Of a DNA stretch of 64,000 bases, positions 36,619 through 47,700 are shown piece by piece; the first letter of the stretch is position 1, and each line of letters starts with the position of its first letter. The DNA is from Numida meleagris (lineage: Eukaryota > Chordata > Aves > Galliformes > Numididae). The notes under the pieces are model-generated. The model searched no databases and was not told the origin of the DNA. It worked only from the letters and a program-made list of their open reading frames with translations. The position numbers were made by a program, and so were the translations under genes. Location: contig NC_034438.1 in assembly GCF_002078875.1 (NCBI RefSeq), forward strand, positions 23,377,397 to 23,441,396, written 5' to 3'.

Positions 36619-39600
36619 CCTCTTTCTTGTTTTGTTAGAGAATCATGATGATCATCAGTAATGTATACAACTGGTCAATTTGAAGTAAATATTAACAAGA
36701 TTGGATACTATACATGCATTAGGAAACCCTTTTTGTGAAAATTGGCAGCGTTTGTGCTCCAGTTTTAATTTTCTGATATGAAGTTACATTTTTGCTACTA
36801 AACAAAACCTGTATCTCTTATTTTCAAATTGGCCTATTCAAAAAATACTGACTGAGAAGAACTACTGGGACATACTGTTGCCTAGCTTAGTAAATCATTC
36901 AGATTCTTTATGTCAAATTTTTATTGTATACCTAAGTTGGAATCTCTCCCACCTGTGCATAAACCATGGCTTAAGGTAAAGAGAAATTCATAACCACAGC
37001 TGCAGAGCTAGGGCGGAGAAGTCCAAAGGCTGTGCCACCTCGGTGGCACCCTGTCTTCTGTCAGCTGAACTATGGCTGTAGCCTGAGTGTGATTTTGACT
37101 TTCCCTTCACATTCTGGTTACGTGATAGTTTATGTAAAGATGCTGAGCTTTGTCATTTCATTACCAGTTCTCACCTCTAACATGGCTTTCCCTTGCAACT
37201 CATGGCTCTGCCACAGATGTTTTCATAACACAGAGAAGAGATTTGGATAACTCTGCACCCTTGCTCTGTCACCAGGACCCATTGCATGGTCCCTCTGTGG
37301 TCCTGCCTGGTTTAGCTTTATAAGCAACAGGAAATACCACTTCTTCAGAAATGTTGCATTGCTACGTAGTGGAGAATTCCTCTAAAATTTTATACAAAAA
37401 TTTAGTATAACCATGCAGTAGCTCTGATATGTAGCAGAGTTCATTGGCAAGTTCTAAATAGACTTTTTTTCTAGGTATTGAAGTTGCACTTCCGTAAGAA
37501 ATGTAGTTCTAGGTTTCATTATGCCCAAATATATTGGTATTTCTCAGACAAAGAAACAAGAATCTAATGCTGTGGACAGGAATGCAGGTTTTTAAGTCAA
37601 CATTTGTATTATTTTCTAAGGTCCTGATTTTGCAGTAAGGTGGTTTTTTTTTAATTACCATTTTCAAGTGTGATATAAAAGTTATCATTCAAACAGCTGG
37701 AAAATTATTCACAGAAGAAAATCACCACAGAGAAAATGCAGGTTGGTCTGGATTGTGTAGATGGCATTGGATACTCAGTGAGAAGGTGCTGAGGGAAAGA
37801 TGCAGAACTGCTTTGTAAGAAAAGATTCAACTGTGAAGCCTTCAACCATGCTTGTAAAGGGAAGAAAAAAAAAAGTGTTCACACTACAAATTGAAAGAAA
37901 GTATATTATTGCTGTATGTCACACAAGTTACTGAGCAAATTCCACCTCTCTAGAGCACTTTATACACTTTACTGGTAAAGACCAGAAATGTGTATAATAG
38001 GGATATTTGGGGCATTTTTGGTATTAACTTACTTTTTTTCAATGCTGTGTGATTTGGTCCCATGGTTCAGTAACTCTTGATACAGGTATTTGTATCAAGA
38101 CTGACAGATACAGGACTGACAGTGTGATTTGCAGATTTATTCTGACTTCCCCAAATAATCATCTAGGGAGAAACTTTCTCTGTGGACAGATACTTAAACA
38201 GTAAAATATGTGCACAGTAAATCTCAGCTCTTCACAAACCTAAACATGAGCACTTGTGCATGTCTTAATATCAACAGCACAAGTTGTGCTCAGTCAAAAT
38301 TCAGTCAGTAATAGTTAGCAACAGTTTCTTGCGATTGCCATGTGTCATTTTTATTCACTTTCCTTCCTACTTTTCATCATTTATAGAGGCATGCTAAAGC
38401 TTATCAGGATGTGAAGTACACAGCTAGCCTGAATTGCCAGCTGGAATTCACTTTGGAGTGGTTTGCTTGTACCAGGTAACGGCTGGTTACCACTATGGGC
38501 AGGTTTTTCAGGAGCTGCACGCTGATAACCATCTGGCTTCTGCAAGAACCTAGACACAGGCAGACTTGAAGCATACCTGCATGTACAAACCAGGACACGG
38601 GAGGCAGGTTTTGCTAAGAAGGGTAGGGAATTGTATTGAGATCCCAGTTAGGGACCAGGAGGTCAGGGGCCACTGCAACAGAACCAGGCGGAAATGTAAA
38701 AGATCAGTAATAACTACCAACTGAAACATATTGCCAAAACCAAGGAATGGATCTGTGATTTTGTTGATTGAGTCAGTCCTGCTCAGAATAATTAAAACTC
38801 AGAGACTCTTGAGATTTTGGTCTAGTGTGTTAGAACTAGTTATGGGTTAAAGAATCATGTAATAAGAGCAAGGGCAAAGCAGAAAGGTTCTGCATAGTGA
38901 GAGACTGACAGATTCTTTGCTTTGTGGTTGTTTCCACTCATCCACACACATATGCACTGTGAAGTCCTTTTTGTTCAGGGGGAGCACAGAAGTTGCTTTT
39001 TTCTTTGTTTGTTGTTGGTTGTTTGGGGGGGGTGGTTTTTTTGTTTGTTCATTGTTTTTTTTGTTTTTAAATAGAATGATTTCCATATTCGTGCTTTATT
39101 TTAAAACAACAAGCTATTGAAAAGAATGCAGTACATGAAAATTTGGTACGTCAATGGATAGCAGAATACAAACATTGGCTTGATGCATGACCATCAAAAT
39201 AACATATTTTTCCTCTTATTTTCCTTTCATATTTCATGATGCCAAATAAAAGGATAATAGATTATTTCCTGCATACTCAGCTTTAATTCTGGTCATTCAT
39301 TTCTGAAGAAAACTGCAGAAATAGAAATGGTTCTAGAACCAGGAGCGAAATAATGGAAGATATAAATAGAATACCATGTGAAAAGACAGAGGAAGTAATG
39401 AAAGTGTTTTTAGAGCAGGGACACGATGTATATGAAATGATGAATGGCATAGAAAAGATAATTGGGTTTTCATGATGATCTTGTCTACTAACTCAGGAAC
39501 AAGGCAGCACTCTGTAATATTAATAAAACAATAAATTGGAGGAAGAAATTAACATTTTTTCTGTATTTTTGAATACAACATGTACTTAAGCTCTGGTCAT

Positions 39601-40500
39601 CTGCTGTTGCAAGAGAACATTGATAACTGAACATGGAACAAAATTGGAAATGTACATTAGCAAAGGAATACACAGATATGTATTGGGTAGGATACAGAAA
39701 AACATAAGTGCTCAAAATCCTTTTGATCTGCCGTTTAGGCTAATTAGTGGTATTCGGTGATAGGATTAAATCCTTTTGCACGTATTCTTTTGTAATGGTC
39801 CATCACAATAATTAGTACTAATTCTTTTTAAAAAGTATTCAATTACTGAACTGTCTGGTTTTGCATACAATATCTTATATGGCTGAATTAATTTTAACTT
39901 AGCAATTAGACGCTCTAACAAGGAATATGGTAAGCAATGTACAGGTAAGTTTAACTCTTCCAGATACTCAGCTGACTCGGTATTTGTCAGAAACAAGCCT
40001 GTGAGGATCAGATTGTGTTTCCTTCCATTTCTGCAGTTTGTCTTCCTCTCTTTCCCCATATTTCGACTGTTTTGTCATAAAGTGCATGTTTTTGTAGCAC
40101 TTGTGTATTATATTAAATGTTTTGTGATGCAGACACTGAGCTTTGTTTGCGTACTGTGGCTTCGTTGCTGACCGGAGCCGTTGTGCACAATTCTGAAAAA
40201 AGCAGTTCTTCTGTTAAGGTTATTTTCCTCTTATCTGGTATACTTGTGCTTTATGTAGCACAGTCCAGTGAACCTGTTTGGAAGAGAAGGAGATGGCAAG
40301 CATCACTGTATGCCTTCCAATCCCAGAAGCTAACTGGTTTTGCTTTAGAAGGCAGAAGGTGAACCTGACCCCTGTTCCGCAAGGTCTGAGCAACCATAAT
40401 CCTGATCCATTTAAATCTGTGTGTACATCCTGGTGTGCATACGTATATCTTTATGGTGTTATTCTATCCTCCTTTTTTTCATTATGCATGTGTAAAAGAA
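36619..40500. other. Intergenic, AT-rich, no gene seen
   Basis: Downstream flank of AP3B1. It is unique-looking sequence with T-rich runs near 39000-39070 and a small GC hairpin at 37032-37049 (GTGCCACC, two bases, GGTGGCAC). The short open frames lack start context, splice sites or recognisable protein features. No transposon recognised. Confidence 0.6.
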
Positions 40501-40539
40501 ACAGAGCAACTGAGTTTTGCTGGCTCTTCCCACGGTGAG

Positions 40540-41600
40540 TTAAGTGCCTTCAAACACCAGTCTGAAGGGGGAGAGGGAAAGGGACAGCACCCCTGCACCT
40601 TGTAGACTATGTGTGCTGGCTGAGTCATGTGTGCATCTCCATGCCCGCTTCAGGCTCAGCCCAGACCTGGTTCTGCTCTCTGCCTTGTTGAAAGAAAAAG
40701 ATTTGGACCCTAACACTGGAAAAAGAGATGGCAAACCACCTTTTTTCTTCAGGAAAGAGCAAGTCTGTATGGGTCCTCCTGCCCTGTAAAAACGCTGGTG
40801 GAAAGTTGGGGAAAGACTTCCTCTTATACAGCTGGCAGCCATTCAGCCACTCACCATAGCAAATGACGGGGGTGAGGGAGAGAGCTGGTGAAATGGTGAG
40901 AGCACTGAGGTGAGGATAGAGTGCTGGGTGCAGGGACCACAGCATCACCTCTTTGTTGTCATCATTTCTGACCAAAACGGTGCCCCTCACAGCCTCTGCA
41001 CCAAAGGCTACCAATGCCCTCATGGCTTCAAGGCCTGGATGGCCAGGGGAGCTACTGACATCTTGAGAGAGAAACTCCAGCTCCGTGAAATGAGCTGCTA
41101 AAGCAGGATGAAAGGCAAAGCTGGAAGCAAAACACGTCTGTGTGGAGCAGGGGTTTTCCCTCGCTATGGAGACAGGTGCACAAGACGTGAACAAGATACA
41201 GCCATGGCAGGGGCCCGGAGCAGACTGGTGTGAGCACATACAGGATTTAATTAACCTGCAGTATTTAATGACTCCTGCCATTTTCATTTGTATTTCATTT
41301 TTGTGCCCAAGCCACGGGGCCCCTCCTCACACCCCATGTGTGCACCAGATCAGCCAAGGAAGTGCCTGGCACTCCATGGAGTTCCACAACACCAATTGTG
41401 AGGGAGGAAGTGATGAAAGAATTACTGTTTCTGTTGTTTTCTGGGCTGCCTTATCCCATTCTAGCAAAAAGCAGGCATGCATCCCACTCAGCACTGTTGT
41501 TTCCTTTCTCAGCTGTACTTCTCCAGTGTTTGTGGATCTGTGCTCAGATCAGCAGTAGGAATTACGTTTAGAAGCTCATGGCCATTTCTGTGAGGCTGCA
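40540..41600. other. GC-richer intergenic block with long open frames
   Basis: GC content rises and both strands carry unusually long open frames. The longest is on the minus strand, 41287-40625, with an ATG and 220 codons. It includes ELEFLSQDVSSSPGHPGLEA and a later RNDDNKEVMLWSLHPALYPH stretch, and has a GTGAGT within it at about 40853. I recognise no domain. A + strand frame at 40910-41101 overlaps part of it. Either a real unannotated exon or, more likely, stop-poor non-coding DNA. No promoter or poly(A) pair ties it to a transcript. Confidence 0.25.
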
Positions 41601-41805
41601 GGGGTTTTTTGATGGGATTTGAGTTTGTCTGTGGTCAGATCACTTCACTGATGGGGCTTACAGCCCAGTCCTTCAGACACATGGATTCACCCAACTAAAA
41701 GGGGGTAGATTCTGGTGCGGTGGAGAGAGGAGGCCCCTCAGCTTCCCTTGCCACACCATCTTGTCACCATACCAGAACATTACCAAAAATGGCCTCTTTT
41801 ACCAG

Positions 41806-41979
41806 AAAAAAAAAAAAAAAGCACACTTTATTGATACCAGGCCCCAAAGAGTCTTTGTTCTGCTCCAGCCAAAGCCTGTTTTTGGGCAATGTTAGTCAGT
41901 GTCTTCACATAATTGAAAGTCATTTTGATTTCTGCACCACGGTGTAATTGCTAAAAAAAAATAAAAAAAAAAAAAAAAA
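41806..41979. repeat. Two A-rich homopolymer runs
   Basis: A15 at 41806-41820 and an interrupted run of about 26 A with one T at 41953-41979, some 130 bases apart. The sequence between them is not a SINE I recognise. Confidence 0.7.
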
Positions 41980-42159
41980 GATGTTATTTGATGATTAAGA
42001 TTCTGGAGTGAATTGTGTTCTTTTGGGTTCTTGCACTGTTTCTCCATCAGGGACTTGGTTTCAGCGGTGTGCAGCTGCTGGAGTTGATTTACAGTGCTGC
42101 GGCTGTGGCTAGTCATAAATAAATCCTCTTATATAGTTGTTATGAACACCTGTTAGATC

Positions 42160-42600
42160 ATCTGTCAGCAAAGCGCTGTTCACATTTATCATGGTGCGGT
42201 AGTTATTTTACCTCAATCCATTTCCAACTGACTCGGCCTCCATCACTGGATTACTATTACCACACCATAATCGCTCGTTTCCACTCCATGTTACAACTTG
42301 CAGATAAAAGATTTCACTACTTGGCCAAATTTCATAAATAAAGGAGCAGTTCAGTGCAGTAAAAGTTTATTTTTGTCATCATTTGTCACCCCATTATTCT
42401 ATAAATCAAATGGAATAGCGCTATTGCTAGCTCAGGCGTTGCTGTCAGCCCTAGGCATGGAAATGGTCCGTTTCTTCTTTTTAGATGAGATGACATGTCT
42501 TTCAGACTTAACTGGCTTATGGCTTTGTTTCACCCATTTTATTTTATCACCCCTTCAGAAAAATCCTCAGGGACCAGAGAGACTAAAGGAGTAAAATGGA
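42160..42600. promoter_or_regulatory. CNE-like candidate enhancer
   Basis: Unique, non-repetitive sequence with many developmental transcription-factor-type words: ACTGGATTACTATTACC (a GGATTA bicoid/OTX-type core), CCATAATCGCTCG, TTATTCTATAAATCAAATGG, and ATAGCGCTATTGCTAGC with its internal palindrome TAGCGCTA. No coding frame fits. Called by eye as the kind of sequence seen in conserved elements near homeobox genes. Conservation was not measured. Confidence 0.3.
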
Positions 42601-44100
42601 ATCAGAAAACACAGTAAAACATGCTGCTTTAGCTGTGTTATGTACATTTCCCTCCCACACAATCACTCATTTACAAACTCCTCCACAAAAATAATGGATC
42701 GGGATATAAACAGCCCTCAATGCTTTCCCTGGATTTGCACAGGTTTTATCACTTGTGTCAAAACCCTGAGAATGAAAGGGCTCCAGAGAGGGTGCTTCAG
42801 AGCCCTGCTAATGCGCCCGGTCCTAAATGGACTCCCTGGCTCCCTGTGCACATCCTGGGGTTGCTCTTTTGTTTCTAAGGTTTCTACAGAAAACTTGCAC
42901 TTAGTGTTCCGAACCATCTAATACGTCGTGCTGTGCCTCGCTATGCAGCTTCACAGCCACGACCTGCAGAATATTCCCCTGCACCTCCCCAGATGCAGCT
43001 TGCACAGAAATGTGGTTTGCTTTCATTCTGATGCTTTCTTAGCTCAAGAATATAATTTGTTTGTGGGCCACGACTTGTTTAATTGGCCATGCATACATCA
43101 GAGAAACTTGGGATTTGCTTGATGTATTAAGAAGTTGGGAGACAGATCTCAGACCAAATTTTGAAGAAAGCAATATTCCCTGATTTAAAAAGAGCAAGAT
43201 AGGATGATGATAAAGGGATGGGGTAATAGGAAAGGGTTTATAGTTGATATTATACTTCTGAGTTGGTTCTAATTCAAGTTACATTCTTCATAGTCATTAT
43301 GTAGCTCATAAATTCAATAAAGTGTTTTACTATTACTATAAAAATGACAGGAGGGGGGTTTTATGTTGTAAGTTTCGTTAGTTGCTCTTCCTGTTTTATG
43401 TTGAAGTTCTCAGGCCATTATGTCATTAAACTCCTTGGAGTCTGAAGGGCTCAGACCCCTCTGTTCCTTATGACTGCTGTGGTGCTTTCTGGGGCAAATC
43501 TGGCCACTCACCACCACTGTCCAGTTCCGCTGTTTTCAATTCCATTTTGGCTTGGTTTTACATTCAGAATCCCAGATATCTGCCTTGTCCCATGGCAATA
43601 GAAATTTCAGAGCAGCTCTGGCCCTGCTTTGGATTCTGACCTCTGGCCACCGGTTCTCATCTGCAGCCGAGCTATTCAAGCGTGAGAGGGCTAAACCCCC
43701 GTTATTGCAGTGGGACTTGGGCGGCTGTGGGAATAGCCCACTGCCGGGGAGGGATACTGTGCAGTGAAGATAAAATGCCTTCGAACATTTTGCTTTACCA
43801 CGAAGATCTGCTGTGACTTTCCTCCAGCCACTTTTTCTGTAGAATTACAGACTTGTCTTGGCTGGAGAGCCTTGTTCAGTTTGGCCATGGGCAAATGCTT
43901 GCAAACAGTATTGTGCATTTGCTGGGAAGGTCTCCAAAGGCAAATCTGGGAGGGTCTCTGTGTTTTCACTGAGGGGGGAGGAAATTTTTTTCCAGAAGCA
44001 CTGAACAATTTCTGTTATATCTGCTTCATTAGCGGAAAGCAGCGTCAAATATCTGACCCTGGAGCCTTTGCTTTCTCCAGATGTTTGCTTTGCACACGAA
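42600..44100. other. Intergenic, mixed composition, no gene supported
   Basis: Moderately GC-rich, with overlapping open frames on both strands, for example + 42640-42921 and + 43764-44255 (163 codons, Cys/Phe-rich with no domain pattern). AT-rich filler lies around 43140-43400. No repeat family or exon recognised. Confidence 0.4.
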
Positions 44101-44129
44101 AAATCCGCATGAAAACAGCAACTGCTAAT

Positions 44130-44780
44130 TCAGTGGCCAAAGCGCATCAGGAGCCTAATCTAAAACCTCCCAATCCATCCAGCTGTCTGGCATTTGCTAT
44201 TATAGGGCACCAACAGAGAAATGAGGCTGTGGCTTTATCACTGCACCCTGGGTGACAACTTGATTTTCTGCTTTCACCGCAGGCAGCAGCAGCCCAACAT
44301 GATGGGGCTGTTAATTTGTGCATTTCATGGTGTCTGTCAGGGGGCTGGGAGAGGAGGGTTTCAGGGGAAGGGAATGGAGCATGTCCCAGCCTCGGAAGCA
44401 CCTGTCTGCATTGACGGCACAGAGCACTTCTTATTAGCGTGCAGGTCTCTAAATGCAGCCCCGGGATGACAGCCTGGCATTCCCAGCACCCACACAGTGT
44501 GACAGGCGCAGGCAGCCGGTCCCATTGTTTGCCCTTGATGAGCATGTCATTAATGGAAATAGAAGAAAGTGAGGGCCACATCAGTATTCAAATAGCCTCC
44601 ATCCTCTCTGCCATTCAACCGCCTGGCTCAGGCGGCTGCAGATTTCCTTCTGCAGCTCCACTTACACATTTTCACAGATTTATTCCCGTTGCATACAAAT
44701 CGCCCCCATGTGGCTCTGGCCCCATGACCCCAACTCCTCTCCCATACACAAACATGTTCTTCATCATCATCTGATTAGCC
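44130..44780. promoter_or_regulatory. CNE-like candidate enhancer
   Basis: GC-richer unique sequence, stop-poor on both strands, with ATTATAGGGCACCAACAGAG, GGGCTGTTAATTTGTGCATT, a GAGCATGTCATTAATGG homeodomain-type word and CAACCGCCTGGCTCAGGCGG. The 144-codon minus frame (44581-44147) and a + strand frame overlap and neither is protein-like. Best read as candidate conserved non-coding DNA. Confidence 0.3.
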
Positions 44781-47700
44781 AAAAATAAAGTGGGGGGGAA
44801 GTCTTCTCTTCTTCTCTGCTTTGCAAATTACTAAGGTATCATTAGCAAATACTTGCTGTTTGTGACCCAGGAAATGGAAGCTGCTATTATTTAAACTTGA
44901 AGCATCAAGCAAGGACCTGATGTATTGCTTGTAATGATCGTATCTGCTCCCGAGCAACTGCTGATGGTTGTCTGCATGAACTGTTTCTGTACAGGAGATT
45001 GCAGTATATTTGTTTTGGAACATTTCACTTGGTAGCTGTATAGTAAGAGGCTTGAACGTCTAAAGGGGAAACATCTAAAAAAATCTACATTCCGTTTTAA
45101 TGACAATCTCACCAGAAGCATCAGTAAAGTCACACTGTCCTCCCTCAAAACCATCTTAAAAATTCTCTGCCTTGACATCAGCTTGGCCATGGATACCTGG
45201 AAACAAATGCCCACCTTGCCGGCCTGCTCTATCTTAAATTGCCTCCATCCCTCTGATCTTGGACATGCAGTAGGCTTTTTGGGACAGGTGCTGTGATGGC
45301 CATCTGTGTTTTTATGGCATGGTCCATGGCAGGATGCAGGTTGACAATTAGCACTCTTGAGCACTACAGCTAAACAAATAGCACAGTATCATAATTCAGC
45401 TGGTATGAAGAATGTGCCTTGAGCACACTGGCATCTGGCCAGATCTTAAATGTATGTTACTGTGCTTTCGTTTTGTGTTAGTCTGTTTTCGTAATAATAT
45501 AATTAGTGCTCACAGGGGAGGCTATTGACACTGCCACCAGGATCAGTTTGCTCTTCGCAGCATTTCCAAATCGTTCTTGTTACACTTACAACTCGCAGGT
45601 CACATGCGGTACCCCTTGCTTTTTGTCTGCTCCTGTCCTCTCCAAGTGGTGATTTAGCCTCAAATCTGAAGCGCTCTCCATTAAAAAAGGCTGAAGCCAA
45701 CAATGAATGAGCTCTGCTGGGTGATTTCCAAGCGTTACATCTTGTAGCCTTCTTTAACCCCAAGCAGAGTGGGAAAAAGCAAGCCCAGAGGTTTTCCACT
45801 GGTCAGTTCTGGAACAGATAGCACAGGGCTGAATAGCAGAAGCAGAGCTGTCCCCCACCCTACCACCAAACCACTCACTTTCCTCATGTTCCTTCCAGCC
45901 AGTGCTCAGGACTTGAAAGTCCTCCTGTGATGTGACGATGTTAGGGTACACCTGCTCCAGTAGGTACTTTTCTTCCACTGGTGACTGTGGGGACTGCACC
46001 AACCCTCTGGTTCCCACCACTTGGTCTTCTGGCATCAGCGCAGCAGTAATGCCCATTAGGTCTCACCTCTGAGAGCAAAGTGCTTGCAAGACTGGGTTCC
46101 CATTCAGGTGACAAGAATGCGTAGCAACCCTACAACCTGAGTTAGCATGGGTGCATGCTCTTGATTCGCTCCCGCTGTATCCAGTGTTCCTCTTCCTCTT
46201 GCTGACCAGCTGAAACTACAGGACATGAGGCAGGATCGTGCCTTTCTGCAGGTGCGTGCAGTGCTCTGTGCAATAGCGCTCTGATTTCAGCAGGGGCCTC
46301 TAGGTGTTGCTGTAATATAAATAATAATTGTCTTCTGGGACTAATTCAAAGAGGGCAGTTGAAGTTGAGTGAGACCAAGAGAAGAAAGCCACGAGTTATT
46401 TCTCATGTTTAGAGTGATTAATAATTTCTGCATACTTTAGTAATCCAATAAATTGCAGAATCTACATTTTTACCAGACTGCCTTCAGCTCAAAAAAGGTC
46501 TTTCAGTTGCTTTCAGTTGTTTTAAGGCAAGAAACCAAAGGCCAGTCCTCCTTCACCAGAAATACGTCTAGAATTGGCTGCAAGGATATGCTGATAACTT
46601 GAAACAGAGAGCCAGCTGTGGTGTTATGGCAAGCCACACAGCTTTCTGGGTCATGGCCGCAGGCAGCATCCAAGTCTAGGTCAGTGGCTGACCTAGAAAA
46701 AGTTGAAAATTTTGAAAGCTGATATGTGGACACAATGTGTTCTAAAAATAAAAATGTGGCTGTCTTTGGTATCAGTATAGTGGCATTTTATATGGCAACC
46801 ATCCAGCAGCTGCTACTTGTACCACATATGTATCAGGGAAAACAGTGAGAAATTAAGAAACCAGTAAATCTCAATCCTGAAGTCACTGGCTGCCAAACTG
46901 CTTTTAAAACTGAGCCCCCATCCTTTTAAAAGTAATTTAGAAGTACCAAATACATGCCTAATGAAGCCTCAGGAGGAAAAACTGATGAATGGACAACAGA
47001 CTTCTGTGTAGAAAAAGTTTATGGGATGCATTTTCGGAAGTGATGTGTTACTTTAAAGGCATTTTTTTCACTTCAGTCCTCTGAAAAGCAAATCCCTAGG
47101 CCACCTCTTCACTCCTTAAAAACTGAATCAAATGGAAAGTCTGCATCCACCTGTGCCCAAAGGTCTGCATGTAGGGAAAGCCATCTCACTGCAAGGCTGG
47201 CCAGAAATGTCATTGTGAAGAAGAAGAAGAAAGTTGTGATCACTTACATCACCTTGAGTTGCCATGGAGCCATCCATATTGTGCTCTACCGCTCATCCCT
47301 CATGTAAATTCAGTGGAGATGAGAAGTTGTCAATAATTTATTTTGTTCAGGGTTGAAACACTCAAGGGCAGATTTTCTCTTTGACTATTCAATTTAGAAA
47401 TTGTATGGATGGCAGCCGAGAAACAGTTCTGGATTTGTCATCCCAGAAGCAGATCTGATTGCATACACACAACTGTGCCATGAGCAAGAGAACAGTTTCA
47501 CAGACAGCATGCAGTATTGTATCTTACCAGGCTTGCACACTCTACTGTCCAGGGAAAATACCATTTTCCCCGCATATACAACATTGCAAACTTCCAGCTT
47601 TCTGATCCAGAGGCTGTCATTCCTACACAAAGGACACTTACTGGATATTAAATTGTACAACTGTATGCCGTCTGTGCATGAGGAATCTTTCCCTTTTCCT

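Noticed and set aside
43764..44581. Overlapping 163-codon plus and 144-codon minus frames
   Set aside because: Both strands open together in stop-poor DNA. No domains and no transcript signals. Better read as non-coding.
45503..46056. Two minus-strand frames of about 100 codons with partly protein-like composition
   Set aside because: No recognised family, no acceptor/donor pair and no poly(A) signal tied to them. A processed pseudogene was considered, but no parent gene was recognised.
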